37,078 nucleotides of DNA from Pseudomonadota bacterium (GCA_021847995.1 JAJZNE010000064.1:41883-78960), one strand, 5' to 3'. Positions 23,507-31,993 are shown, counted from the first letter of the stretch. Translations and numbers: made by a program. Notes: generated by a model not told the origin, from the letters alone.

Positions 23507-24525
23507 TGGCGAAGCTGCCCGACAACGCCATCCTGCGGCGGCGGCGGCGGGAGCTGGCCGCGGGCGGGGCGGTGCTGCTGGCACTCGCCGTGCTGCCGCT
23601 GCCGATCGCCGACGTCTACACGCAGAACCTGATCATCATGGCGCTGCTGTTCGCCGGGCTGGCGCAGGCGTGGAACATCCTCGGCGGCTACTGCGGGCAA
23701 ATCTCGCTCGGCCACGCGCTCTATTTCGGCATTGGCGGCTACGTCTCCACGCTGCTGTTCCTGCGCGCCGGCCTTCCGCCCTCGCTCGGCATGTTCGCGG
23801 GCGGCCTTGCCGCCGGCGCGGCGGCGCTGCTGGTCGGCTGGCCATGCTTCCGCCTGTCCGGCCACTACTATGCCATCGCCACCCTGGTGGTGGCGCAGAT
23901 CGCGTATCTGCTCGCGCTGAACTGGGACTTCATCGGCGGCGCGACCGGGCTCTACGTGCCGTTCCACGCCGAGAGCTGGGGCGATCTCGCCTTCCGCACC
24001 ACCAAGCGGCCGTTCCACTACATCGCCCTCGCTTTCGCCGCTGCCGCGTGGTTCGCCGGCTACCTGATCGAAGGCTCGCGCTGGGGCTATGCATGGCGGG
24101 CCATGCGCGACGATCCGGTGGCGGCGCGCAGCCTCGCGGTGCGGCTGCTGCCCAGCAAGATGGCGGCGGCTTCGATCAGCGGCGGGCTCGCCGGCATCGG
24201 GGGTGCGATCTTCGCGCAATATGTCGGCTACATCGACCCCGACAGCGTGATGTCGCTGCAACTTTCCATCCTGATCGCGCTGCCGGCGGTGATCGGGGGC
24301 GTCGGCACGCTGTGGGGGCCGCTGCTCGGGGCTGCGGTACAGGTACCGATCAGCGAAGTCTCCCGCTCCTGGCTCGGTGGCGCCGGGCGGGGCAGCGACC
24401 TGATGATCTATGGCGCGCTGATCGTCACGGTTGCCCTGCTGCGCCCGGCCGGCCTCGCGAGCCTGCTGCGCCCGGCGCGACGGCCCCCGCCGGCCGCGGA
24501 GGCGCGCAATGCCAACGCTGCTTGA
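23506..24525 (+). CDS. livM: Liv-type ABC transporter permease LivM (operon 1)
   Basis: The second inner-membrane permease, 339 residues. It begins with a short charged stretch (RRRRREL) and then membrane segments. The LivM marks are QAWNILGGYCGQISLGHALYF and the coupling loop RWGYAWRAMRDDPVAARSLAV. ISGGLAGIGGAIFAQYVGYI and LPAVIGGVGTLWGPLLGAA follow. The ATG overlaps the livH stop by one base, and the 3' end overlaps the start of livG by 17 nt. This supports coordinated production of the complex. Confidence 0.93.
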   Translation: MAKLPDNAILRRRRRELAAGGAVLLALAVLPLPIADVYTQNLIIMALLFAGLAQAWNILGGYCGQISLGHALYFGIGGYVSTLLFLRAGLPPSLGMFAGGLAAGAAALLVGWPCFRLSGHYYAIATLVVAQIAYLLALNWDFIGGATGLYVPFHAESWGDLAFRTTKRPFHYIALAFAAAAWFAGYLIEGSRWGYAWRAMRDDPVAARSLAVRLLPSKMAAASISGGLAGIGGAIFAQYVGYIDPDSVMSLQLSILIALPAVIGGVGTLWGPLLGAAVQVPISEVSRSWLGGAGRGSDLMIYGALIVTVALLRPAGLASLLRPARRPPPAAEARNANAA

Positions 24526-25237
24526 GGTCGAGCGCGTGAGCCGCAGCTTCGGCGGCGTCGCTGCCAATGTCGATGTCTCCTTCACGGTCCAAGCCGGGGA
24601 GATCGTCGGCCTGATCGGCCCCAACGGGGCCGGCAAGACGACGCTGTTCAACATGATCGCGGGCGAGATCGCGCCCCAGTCGGGCGTCATCCGGCTCGAC
24701 GGCGCGGTCGTCTGCGGCCGCGGACCGCTCGCTGCCGCGCGCGCCGGCATCGCCCGCACCTTTCAGGTGGTGCGTAGTTTCGACACGATGACGGTGCTGG
24801 AGAATGTCATGGTCGGGGCCTTCGCCCATGCCCACCGCACGCGCACTGCAATGGCGGAGGCGGCGGCGGTGATCGGCGCGACCGGCCTCGCGGCGCATGC
24901 CGATACGCCGGCGGCGTCACTGACACCGCCCGGCAAGCGGCGCCTGGAAGTCGCCCGCGCCCTGGCGATGCGTCCGCGTCTGCTGCTGCTCGATGAGATG
25001 CTGACCGGCCTGACGCCGGCCGAGGCGCAGGAGGGTGTCGCCATGATCCGTGCACTCCGCGCACAGGGCATCACCATCCTGATGGTCGAACACGTCATGG
25101 AGGTGCTGCTGCCGCTGATCGACCGTGCCGTCGTACTCGATCTCGGCCGCGTGCTGACCGTCGGCACGCCGGCTGCGGTGGTGCGTGACCCGGGCGTGAT
25201 CCGCGCCTATCTGGGCGAGCGGTATGCTGCGGCTTGA
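24509..25237 (+). CDS. livG: Liv-type ABC transporter ATPase LivG (operon 1)
   Basis: A 242-residue cytosolic ATPase of the importer. Walker A is GPNGAGKT (37-44), the Q-loop is RTFQVVRSF (Gln86), Walker B with catalytic Glu is LLLLDEMLTGL (about 158-168), and the H-loop lies in VEHVMEV. The signature motif is unusual: TPPGKRRLEVAR (139-150) replaces the usual (S/P)YG(Q/E)(Q/G)RRLEIAR. The D-loop has DEM where most LivG have DEP. The second operon's LivG keeps the canonical form, so this is a real difference between paralogues and not a general trait of the genome. The remaining catalytic residues are intact, so it is probably functional. Confidence 0.9.
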   Translation: MPTLLEVERVSRSFGGVAANVDVSFTVQAGEIVGLIGPNGAGKTTLFNMIAGEIAPQSGVIRLDGAVVCGRGPLAAARAGIARTFQVVRSFDTMTVLENVMVGAFAHAHRTRTAMAEAAAVIGATGLAAHADTPAASLTPPGKRRLEVARALAMRPRLLLLDEMLTGLTPAEAQEGVAMIRALRAQGITILMVEHVMEVLLPLIDRAVVLDLGRVLTVGTPAAVVRDPGVIRAYLGERYAAA

Positions 25238-25925
25238 GGGGGTCTCTGCTGCCTATCGCGGCCTGCCGGCGCTGCGCGGCATCAGCCTCGAGGTGCCGGC
25301 CGGGGCGATCGTCGCCGTGGTCGGCGCCAACGGCGCCGGCAAGAGCACGCTGCTGAAGGCGATCGCCGGCCTGCTGCCGGTGTCCGGGCGGATCGCGCTG
25401 GACGAAACGCGGCTCGACCGGATGGCGGCCTGGCGCGTCGCGCGGCACGGCGTGGCGCTGGTGCCGGAAGGGCGGCGCCTGTTCCCGCGGCTGCCGGTCG
25501 AGGACAATCTCCGCCTCGGCGCCTATGCCCGCCGCGGCCAGCCCGACCGTTTCGCGCCGCTCTCGCTTGTCTTCGACCTGTTCCCACGCCTGCAGGAACG
25601 CCTCGCACAGCGGGCGGAGACGCTGTCGGGCGGCGAGCAGCAGATGCTCGCGATCGGCCGCGCCCTGATGACGCAGCCGCGTCTGCTGATGCTGGACGAG
25701 CCGAGCCAGGGGCTGATGCCGCGCCTGGTCGATGACATCCTGGCCGCGGTCGTTCGCATCCGCGCCGGCGGCGTCACCGTGCTGCTGGTCGAACAGCGGC
25801 TGGCGGAAGCACTGAGCATTGCCGACCACGCCCATGTGCTGCAAACCGGGCGGGTGGTCATGTCCGGGCCGGCCGCCGCGATTGCCGCCGATTCGGCGGT
25901 GCGCCGCGCCTATCTGGGGCTGTAG
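25224..25925 (+). CDS. livF: Liv-type ABC transporter ATPase LivF (operon 1)
   Basis: A 233-residue ATPase, the last gene of the eight-gene unit. Walker A is GANGAGKS (34-41), LVPEGRRLFPRLPVEDNL is the LivF-specific Q-loop region, the signature is LSGGEQQML (134-142), and Walker B with Glu is RLLMLDEPSQGL (Asp158, Glu159). The H-loop is LLVEQRLAEA, where Gln follows VE as in most LivF proteins. The ATG overlaps livG by 14 nt. The stop lies only 15 nt from the end of the convergent lipoprotein gene, leaving little room for a separate terminator. Confidence 0.93.
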   Translation: MLRLEGVSAAYRGLPALRGISLEVPAGAIVAVVGANGAGKSTLLKAIAGLLPVSGRIALDETRLDRMAAWRVARHGVALVPEGRRLFPRLPVEDNLRLGAYARRGQPDRFAPLSLVFDLFPRLQERLAQRAETLSGGEQQMLAIGRALMTQPRLLMLDEPSQGLMPRLVDDILAAVVRIRAGGVTVLLVEQRLAEALSIADHAHVLQTGRVVMSGPAAAIAADSAVRRAYLGL

Positions 25926-25940
25926 CGGGCGCGCGGCCTG

Positions 25941-26639
25941 TCAGGAGGGCGGCGTCGTCGCCAGCCAGCCCTGCACCTGCGCGATCGTCCGTATCCGGTG
26001 CGCCAGCCGCCGCGCCACCCGTTCCGCCTGCTGCGCCACTTCCCGCGTCCGCGCATCGGCGGTGCGCGGCACGATGTAGCCGAGGGGGATGCCGGCCGGG
26101 TCGCTCGAATCCGCCTCGGCCGCGCCGTCTGGCGTCACCGGCGCCGCTTCGGTGAAGTCCTGCCAGGGCAGCGTGGTGCCGTCGGCCGCACGCCAGAGCA
26201 GAGTGCAGCGCACGTTCACCTGGCTCGCCGTGTCGCCGACACTGAGCAGGGCGAGGTTGCTCGGCAGGCCCTCGGTGATGTTGGTGATGCGGCCGGTCAG
26301 CAGCAGCGCCGGGCCGCCCGGCGGCGGCGCGGCGCCGGCCGCCTCGGCCGGCAGGCCGAACGTGCGCAACTCGGCAAGCAGCGCCGTGGCGATCGCCTTC
26401 TGAGCCGCCGCGGCATCGGCGGCGCGGGAACGGGCGTCCCGCGGCATCGCGAACGCTTCCATCACATAGCTGAACTGATTGGTATCGAGATTGACGGTCG
26501 CCGGAGAGACGTGGAAATCTGCGACATAGACATGCTCCGGCCGGGGCAGCCGGATGTCGGCGGGCAGATGCGGCGTGCTGCATCCGGCGATGGCCAGCGC
26601 GCCCGACCCCACCCCCCCCAGCAATGCACGCCGGCGCAT
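25941..26639 (-). CDS. Lipoprotein, DUF4410-like
   Basis: A 232-residue putative lipoprotein. The N-terminus RRRALLGGVGSGALAIAGC is a signal peptide with a lipobox ending at Cys20. The body contains HVYVADFHVSP near residue 37, AIATALLAELRTFGLPAE, LLTGRITNITEGLPSNLALL and TASQVNVRCTLLW, a layout that resembles DUF4410 proteins of unknown function. AAGGGGAG precedes the ATG at 26639 by 7 nt. A run of eight G sits in codons 7-10 of the signal peptide. It lies beyond xthA on the same strand with about 100 nt between them. The family call is tentative; lipoprotein export is well supported. Confidence 0.7.
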   Translation of the reverse strand: MRRRALLGGVGSGALAIAGCSTPHLPADIRLPRPEHVYVADFHVSPATVNLDTNQFSYVMEAFAMPRDARSRAADAAAAQKAIATALLAELRTFGLPAEAAGAAPPPGGPALLLTGRITNITEGLPSNLALLSVGDTASQVNVRCTLLWRAADGTTLPWQDFTEAAPVTPDGAAEADSSDPAGIPLGYIVPRTADARTREVAQQAERVARRLAHRIRTIAQVQGWLATTPPS

Positions 26640-26739
26640 CACCAACTCCCCTTCTTCGCAGGCCAGGGATGGAGTGACGCCGCGGGGATGGCGCCGTCAA
26701 GAACGGAGGGTGCCGGATTCACCGAACCGTCATCGCGGC

Positions 26740-27549
26740 CTACAGCGCCAGTTCGACGCAAACCGGTACATGGTCCGATCCCTGCGTCCAGTCCCGCGCC
26801 TCCTTCAGCACGGTCTGACGCCGGAGCGCTCCGGTCAGATCCGGGCTGACCCAGATGTGGTCCAGCCGCCGACCACGGTCGGAGGCGCGCCAGTCGCGGT
26901 TGCGGTACGACCACCAGGTGAACAGTTTCTCCTCCGCCGGCACGAAATGGCGCACCGCATCGACGAAGCAGGTCCGCTGCCAGGCCAGCAGCCCCGCAGT
27001 CTCCTCCGGCGTATGGCTGACCACGTCGAGCAATTGCCGATGGCTCCAGACATCGTGCTCAAGCGGCGCAATGTTCAGGTCGCCCACCAGCACCGCGCGC
27101 AGGGATCGCGGGCGGGCGGCGAACCAGGCGGTGGTTTCTGCCACGAAATCGAGCTTGTGGGCGAATTTCGGGTTGGCCACCCGATCGGGCACGTCGCCGC
27201 CCGCCGGCACGTAGAAATCATGCAGCTCCAGCGGGCCGCCGGGCAGGTCGAGGGCGATCGCCAGATGCCGGCAGTCGCCGCGCGCGCACCAGTCCGGTGC
27301 CGAGTCCTGCACCGCGAAGCCGATGCGCGACAGGATGGCGACGCCGTTGTAGCCCTTCATGCCCCGGAATGCGACGTGCGGGTAGCCGAGGGCGGAAGGT
27401 GCCTCGGCCGGGAACAGTTCATCCGGCACTTTCGTCTCCTGCAGGCAGATCACGTCGGGATCCAGCGCGTCCGCCAGCCGCCCGAGCAGCTTGAGCCGCA
27501 GGCGCAGCGAGTTGATGTTCCAGGTCGCGATGCGCAGCGGGCGTGTCAT
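26740..27549 (-). CDS. xthA: Exodeoxyribonuclease III (AP endonuclease)
   Basis: A 269-residue metal-dependent nuclease for base-excision repair: it cuts at abasic sites and removes 3' blocks. The EEP-fold motifs are complete: ATWNINSLRLRL (metal Asn near residue 10), CLQETKVPDELF with catalytic Glu, HDFYVPAGGD, LVGDLNIAP with Asp and Asn, RLDHIWVSPDL and GSDHVPV with the catalytic His. The start ATG at 27549 matches the usual beginning (RIATWN...); the longer open frame upstream is not supported. It is transcribed away from the second ABC operon, and the 103 nt between them hold an inverted repeat. Confidence 0.95.
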   Translation of the reverse strand: MTRPLRIATWNINSLRLRLKLLGRLADALDPDVICLQETKVPDELFPAEAPSALGYPHVAFRGMKGYNGVAILSRIGFAVQDSAPDWCARGDCRHLAIALDLPGGPLELHDFYVPAGGDVPDRVANPKFAHKLDFVAETTAWFAARPRSLRAVLVGDLNIAPLEHDVWSHRQLLDVVSHTPEETAGLLAWQRTCFVDAVRHFVPAEEKLFTWWSYRNRDWRASDRGRRLDHIWVSPDLTGALRRQTVLKEARDWTQGSDHVPVCVELAL

Positions 27550-27578
27550 GCCGGCTGCATGGCAAGGCCGATCGCGCC

Positions 27579-27600
27579 GCGCAAGGGTTCGGGCTTGCGC
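27579..27600. promoter_or_regulatory. Inverted repeat in the xthA / ABC-operon-2 divergent region
   Basis: GCGCAAG and CTTGCGC (27579-27585 and 27594-27600) form a perfect 7-bp dyad around an 8-nt centre, between the xthA start and the binding-protein start. The position would suit an operator controlling either gene. A chance dyad in GC-rich DNA is also possible. Confidence 0.3.
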
Positions 27601-27652
27601 CGGCCGCGCGGAGACGTCATCACGGGCCGGGCGGCACGGGGGAGGACGGGCG

Positions 27653-28765
27653 ATGCGGCGCAGGGCGTTGATGGCTTCGTTGGCGGCGCTGGCGGCGGCT
27701 CCCGGTCGGGTGGCGCGGGCGCAGGAGGCGCCGATCCCGATCGGGCTGGTCGCCGTCCTGTCCGGTCCCAATGCCGCCTACGGCACCGCCATCCGCGCCG
27801 GCGTGGAACTGGCGCTCGGCCAGGTGAACGCCGGCGCGGCGCGGCTGCGGCTGATCGTCGAGGATTCGGGCGGCAGCAAGGACGGCGCGATCAACGCCGC
27901 CCGCAAGCTGATCGGGCGCGACCGCGTGGCGGCGATCATCGGCCCGACGCTGTCGAACGAGATGTTCGCGATGGGACCGGTGACGAATGCACGCGGCATT
28001 CCGACCATCGGCACCTCCACGACGGCCGGCGGCATCACCGATATCGGCCCCTTCATCTTCCGCACCGCCCTGCCGGAGGCGGACGTGATCCCGGTGACGA
28101 TGAAGAAGGCCGCTTCGCGCGGGGTGAAGCGGGTCGCGCTGATGTATGCCAACGACGACGCCTTCTCGAAATCCGGGTTCGAGGTGATGCGGACGGCGGC
28201 GGCCGGGACCGGTTTCACCATCCTCACCGTCGAGAGTTTCGGCAGCCGGGACACGGATTTTTCCGCGCAGCTGACCAAGATCAAGGGGCTGGCGCCGGAC
28301 GCCGTCGGCATCTCGGCGCTGGTCGAGCCGGTGGCCGGCGTGCTGTTGCAGGCGCGGCAACTCGGATTTGGCAGGGAAACGCTGTTCATCGGCGGCAACG
28401 GATCGAACTCGCCCAAGCTCGGCCAGATCGCGGGCACGGCGGCGGACGGGCTGATCGTCGGCAGCCCGTGGTTCATCGGCAAGCAGGATCCACTCAATCT
28501 CGCCTTCGTCGCCGCCTTCCGCGCCAGATTCGGCCGCAACCCCGACCAGTTCGCGGCCCAGGCCTATGACACGCTCGGCATCCTCGCCGCCGCCATCGCG
28601 CGCGCCGGCAATGCCGACCCGGCGCGCATCCGCAATGCCCTGCTCAAGACCGACCGGGTGGGGGTGATGGGGCCGTTCCGCTTCACCGAGCGGCGCGACC
28701 CCGCCTCCACCGAAGGGGTCGTGGTGCTGGAGATGCAGGGCGGCGCGTTCCGTATCGCCGGATAG
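27653..28765 (+). CDS. Liv-type ABC transporter periplasmic substrate-binding protein (operon 2)
   Basis: A 370-residue periplasmic binding protein of the Peripla_BP_6 class. The signal peptide RRRALMASLAALAAAPGRV ends near ARA at residues 21-23. The mature part begins IPIGLVAVLSGPNAAYGTAI, and lobe-I marks are DSGGSKDGAINAARKLI and AAIIGPTLSNEMFAMGPV. GGAGG precedes the ATG at 27653 by 7 nt. It differs clearly from the operon 1 protein in length and sequence, so the two importers probably take different ligands. The ligand cannot be named from sequence. livH follows after 5 nt. Confidence 0.92.
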   Translation: MRRRALMASLAALAAAPGRVARAQEAPIPIGLVAVLSGPNAAYGTAIRAGVELALGQVNAGAARLRLIVEDSGGSKDGAINAARKLIGRDRVAAIIGPTLSNEMFAMGPVTNARGIPTIGTSTTAGGITDIGPFIFRTALPEADVIPVTMKKAASRGVKRVALMYANDDAFSKSGFEVMRTAAAGTGFTILTVESFGSRDTDFSAQLTKIKGLAPDAVGISALVEPVAGVLLQARQLGFGRETLFIGGNGSNSPKLGQIAGTAADGLIVGSPWFIGKQDPLNLAFVAAFRARFGRNPDQFAAQAYDTLGILAAAIARAGNADPARIRNALLKTDRVGVMGPFRFTERRDPASTEGVVVLEMQGGAFRIAG

Positions 28766-28770
28766 GCCGC

Positions 28771-29649
28771 GTGCTCGCGCAGCAACTCGTCAATGGCCTG
28801 CTGCTCGGCGCCACCTATGCGCTGTTCGCGCTCGGGTTCACGCTGACGTTCGGGGTTCTGCGCGTCATCAACCTGACCTATGGATTCTATTTCACCGCCG
28901 GCGCCTTCATCGCCTGGTATCTGACGCGCGGCGGCACCGGCCTCGCGCTGGCGCTGCCGGCGGCGGCGATCGGATCCGGCATCATCGCCGTCATCCTCGA
29001 CGCGCTGCTGCTGACCCGCCTGCGCCGGGCGCGGGCCGACGAGCTGGCCTCGCTGATGGTCACGCTCGGTGCGGTGCTGGCGCTCTATGCCGCGATGACG
29101 GCCCTGCTCGGCCCCGATATCCGCCGCCTGCCACAATCCGTGCTGGGCAGTGGTGCCCTCGTGCTCGGGCCGGTGCGGGTGACGCAGGCGCAGCTGCTCA
29201 TCCTCGGCGCCGTGACGGTGCTGGCGGGGGGCCTCGTGTGGCTGGTCCGCTTCTCGCGCCTCGGCCTCGGCATCCGGGCGGTGGCCGAGAATCCGGACGC
29301 CGCCGGGCTGATGGGGATCGACGCGGCGCGCATCGCGGTGCTGGTGTCGTTCCTGTCCGGCGCGCTGGCGGGGGCCGGCGGCGTGCTGATCGGCCTCGCC
29401 TTCAACGCCATCCAGCCGTACATGGGCGAGCAGATGATGCTGCGCGGCTTCGTGGTGGTGATCCTGGGCGGCCTCGGCGACATTTTCGGCGCGATGCTGG
29501 CGGGACTGCTGCTCGGGGTGGTGGAGGTGCTGACGGCCGCCTACCTCGCCTCCGGCTTCAAGGAAGCTGTGGCGTTCGCGCTGCTGGTGCTGGTGCTGTG
29601 GACGCGTCCGGCCGGCCTCTTCGGCCGCCCGCCGCCGCGCCGGGCCTGA
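28771..29649 (+). CDS. livH: Liv-type ABC transporter permease LivH (operon 2)
   Basis: A 292-residue inner-membrane permease with about eight hydrophobic segments. It opens QQLVNGLLLGATYALFALGF, a LivH hallmark, followed by RVINLTYGFYFTAGAF where many relatives read NLAHG. The coupling loop is RLGLGIRAVAENPDAAGLMGID, and MLRGFVVVILGGLGDIFGAM and LLLGVVEVL are typical late motifs. Translation starts at a GTG 5 nt after the binding-protein stop. It would form the channel with the next gene product. Confidence 0.93.
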   Translation: MLAQQLVNGLLLGATYALFALGFTLTFGVLRVINLTYGFYFTAGAFIAWYLTRGGTGLALALPAAAIGSGIIAVILDALLLTRLRRARADELASLMVTLGAVLALYAAMTALLGPDIRRLPQSVLGSGALVLGPVRVTQAQLLILGAVTVLAGGLVWLVRFSRLGLGIRAVAENPDAAGLMGIDAARIAVLVSFLSGALAGAGGVLIGLAFNAIQPYMGEQMMLRGFVVVILGGLGDIFGAMLAGLLLGVVEVLTAAYLASGFKEAVAFALLVLVLWTRPAGLFGRPPPRRA

Positions 29650-29655
29650 GCCGCC

Positions 29656-30498
29656 GTGCCACCCTGGCTCTCCGACCTGTTGTGGACCTACCAGAACGTG
29701 CTGGTGGCCCTCGGCGTCAACGGGCTGCTGGCGCTGTCGATGTACGTGGTGCTGGCGGCAGGGCAGCTTTCGCTCGGCCAGGCGGCGTTCATGGGCCTCG
29801 GCGCCTATGCCTCGGCGCTGCTGTCGCTCCGGCTGCACTGGCCGTTCTGGCTGGTGCTGCCGCTCTCGCCCGTCGTGCCGGTGGGGTTCGCGCTGCTGGT
29901 GGGCGGGCCGACGCTGCGCCTGTCGGGCATCTATCTTGCCATCGCCACCATCGGGCTGGGCGAGGTGCTGCGCGCCGTCTATCTCAACGTCGATGCGCTG
30001 GGCGGCGCGCTCGGCCTTTCCGGCATTCCCGAAGCGGCGCCGCTGTGGCTGATCTACCTGGTGCTGGCGGCGTCGCTGTTCGTGCTCTGGCAGGTCGGAC
30101 GCAGCCGTATCGGGCGCGCGATGGAGGCGATGCGCGGCGATGCGCGGACGGCGCTGGCGATGGGCGTGAACGTCCGCCGCTACCGGCTTGCGACGCTCGC
30201 CGCCTCGGCGGCGCTGGCCGGGCTGGCCGGGGCGCTTTCCGCTCACGCGACCGATTTCATCGGCCCCAGCGACTACGGGTTCGAGACGGCGGTGAGCATC
30301 CTGTCCTTCGCCCTTCTCGGCGGCGTCGCCTCCCCGTTCGCGCCTGTGCTCGGCGCCGCGGTGCTGACGCTGCTGCCGGAGGCGCTGCGTGGATTTGCCG
30401 ATCTGCGGCTGGTGCTGAACGGCCTCGTGATCGTGCTCGCGGTGCTGTTCCTGCCGCGCGGCATCCTGCCGTGGCGGATGCGGCGGAGCGCCGCATGA
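29656..30498 (+). CDS. livM: Liv-type ABC transporter permease LivM (operon 2)
   Basis: A 280-residue inner-membrane permease, shorter than the operon 1 LivM. Marks are GVNGLLALSMYVVLAAGQLS followed by LGQAAFMGLGAYASALL, and GPTLRLSGIYLAIATIGLGE. The coupling loop is RIGRAMEAMRGDARTALAMGV, and late segments include SDYGFETAVSILSFALLGG. It starts at a GTG a few bases after livH, and its stop overlaps the livG ATG. The order and overlaps are the same as in operon 1, but sequence divergence shows the sets are not a recent duplication. Confidence 0.92.
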   Translation: MPPWLSDLLWTYQNVLVALGVNGLLALSMYVVLAAGQLSLGQAAFMGLGAYASALLSLRLHWPFWLVLPLSPVVPVGFALLVGGPTLRLSGIYLAIATIGLGEVLRAVYLNVDALGGALGLSGIPEAAPLWLIYLVLAASLFVLWQVGRSRIGRAMEAMRGDARTALAMGVNVRRYRLATLAASAALAGLAGALSAHATDFIGPSDYGFETAVSILSFALLGGVASPFAPVLGAAVLTLLPEALRGFADLRLVLNGLVIVLAVLFLPRGILPWRMRRSAA

Positions 30499-31286
30499 CG
30501 CTGCTCACCGTGCGCGGCCTGACGCGCCGCTATGCCGGGCTGGTCGCGGTCGATCGCGTCGATCTCGACCTTCCGGCGCGCGGCGTGCATGCCCTGATCG
30601 GGCCGAACGGCGCCGGCAAGACGACGCTGTTCGATCTCATCTCCGGCCTCGTCATCCCTTCTGCCGGGCGGATCGTGCTGGACGGGCAGGATATCACCGC
30701 GCTGCCCGCCGATGCCCGGGCACGGGGCGGCCTCGCCCGCACCTTCCAGGCGATCCGCCTGTTCGGCGCCATGACGGTGCTGGAGAACGTGCTGACCGGC
30801 CTGCATCCGCACCTCAGCGCCCCGTTGCCCGCGATCGTGCTGCATCTGGCGCGCTTGCGGCGGGAGGAGCGCAACGCCGTCGCCCGCGCGCACGAAGCCC
30901 TGGCGCTGGTCGGGCTGGAGCAGCGCGCCGGGGAGCGCGCGGCGGCGCTCTCCTACGGTGAGGGACGGCGGCTGGAAATCGCCCGCGCGATGGCGGGCGC
31001 GCCACGTCTGCTGCTGCTCGATGAGCCGGCAGCGGGCCTCAATCCGGCGGAGACGGTTTCGCTCGGCGTGCTGATCCGCACCATCGTTGCGGCCGGCACG
31101 ACGGTGCTGCTGGTCGAACACGACATGGTGTTCGTGATGGGCCTCGCCGAGACCGTCACGGTGCTGAATTTCGGCCGCCGCATCTTCCACGGCCCGCCGG
31201 CCGCGGCGCGCGGCGACAAGGAGGTGATCGCCGCCTATCTCGGTGCCAGGGTCGCAGCCAGGTTCGCCGCCGCGTCGCCGCCGTGA
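30495..31286 (+). CDS. livG: Liv-type ABC transporter ATPase LivG (operon 2)
   Basis: A 263-residue ATPase. Walker A is GPNGAGKT (36-43), the Q-loop is RTFQAIRLFG, the signature is SYGEGRRLEIARA (153-165) and Walker B is RLLLLDEPAAGL (Asp176, Glu177). The H-loop is VEHDMVFVMGL and the C-terminus YLGARVAARF is typical. The ATG overlaps the livM stop (ATGA), and its end overlaps the GTG of livF. All catalytic motifs are canonical. Confidence 0.94.
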   Translation: MTLLTVRGLTRRYAGLVAVDRVDLDLPARGVHALIGPNGAGKTTLFDLISGLVIPSAGRIVLDGQDITALPADARARGGLARTFQAIRLFGAMTVLENVLTGLHPHLSAPLPAIVLHLARLRREERNAVARAHEALALVGLEQRAGERAAALSYGEGRRLEIARAMAGAPRLLLLDEPAAGLNPAETVSLGVLIRTIVAAGTTVLLVEHDMVFVMGLAETVTVLNFGRRIFHGPPAAARGDKEVIAAYLGARVAARFAAASPP

Positions 31287-31993
31287 ACGCGCTGGAGGTT
31301 GCCGGCCTCGCGGTCAGCTATGGCCCGACGGAAGCGCTGCGCGGCATCGATCTCGCGGTCGCGGAGGGGGAGACGGTGTGTCTGCTCGGCGCCAACGGTG
31401 CGGGCAAGACGACGACGCTGCGCGCCCTGTCCGGCCAGGTGCGGGCGCGCGCCGGGCGCATCCGCTTTGCCGGGGCCGAGATCGGCGGCATGCGCCCGCA
31501 CCGCATCGCCGCGCGCGGCCTCGTGCAGGTGCCGGAAGGACGGCAGGTCTTTGCCGCGCTCACGGTTGCCGAAAATCTGGCGCTCGGCGCCTGGACGCTG
31601 CGCGACGCGGCGGAAGCGGATCGGCGGCGCCGTCAGGTGCTGGCCCGATTTCCCCGGCTGGCGGAACGGTTACGTCAGCCGGCGGGATCGCTTTCGGGGG
31701 GCGAGCAGCAGATGCTGGCGATCGGCCGCGCGCTGATGGCCGGCCCGAAGCTGCTGCTGCTGGACGAGCCGAGCATGGGCCTCGCGCCGCTGATGGTCGA
31801 GGAAATCTTCGCCGTAATCGCCGAACTGCGGCAGGAGGGTGTCACGCTGCTGCTGGTCGAGCAGAATGCCTCCGCCGCGCTGGAGATCGCGGACCGTGCC
31901 TATGTGCTGGAGAACGGCCGCATCACGCTTGCCGGCCCGGCCTGGCAGGTGGCGCGCGATCCCTCGGTGGCGGCGGCCTATCTGGGGGGATGA
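31283..31993 (+). CDS. livF: Liv-type ABC transporter ATPase LivF (operon 2)
   Basis: A 236-residue ATPase. Walker A is GANGAGKT (36-43), the LivF Q-loop region reads LVQVPEGRQVFAALTVAENL, the signature is LSGGEQQML (137-145) and Walker B is KLLLLDEPSMGLAP (Asp161, Glu162). LLVEQNASAALEIADRAYVL is the usual H-loop region. It starts at a GTG inside the end of livG. An ABM-domain gene starts about 24 nt after its stop on the same strand. Confidence 0.94.
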   Translation: MNALEVAGLAVSYGPTEALRGIDLAVAEGETVCLLGANGAGKTTTLRALSGQVRARAGRIRFAGAEIGGMRPHRIAARGLVQVPEGRQVFAALTVAENLALGAWTLRDAAEADRRRRQVLARFPRLAERLRQPAGSLSGGEQQMLAIGRALMAGPKLLLLDEPSMGLAPLMVEEIFAVIAELRQEGVTLLLVEQNASAALEIADRAYVLENGRITLAGPAWQVARDPSVAAAYLGG

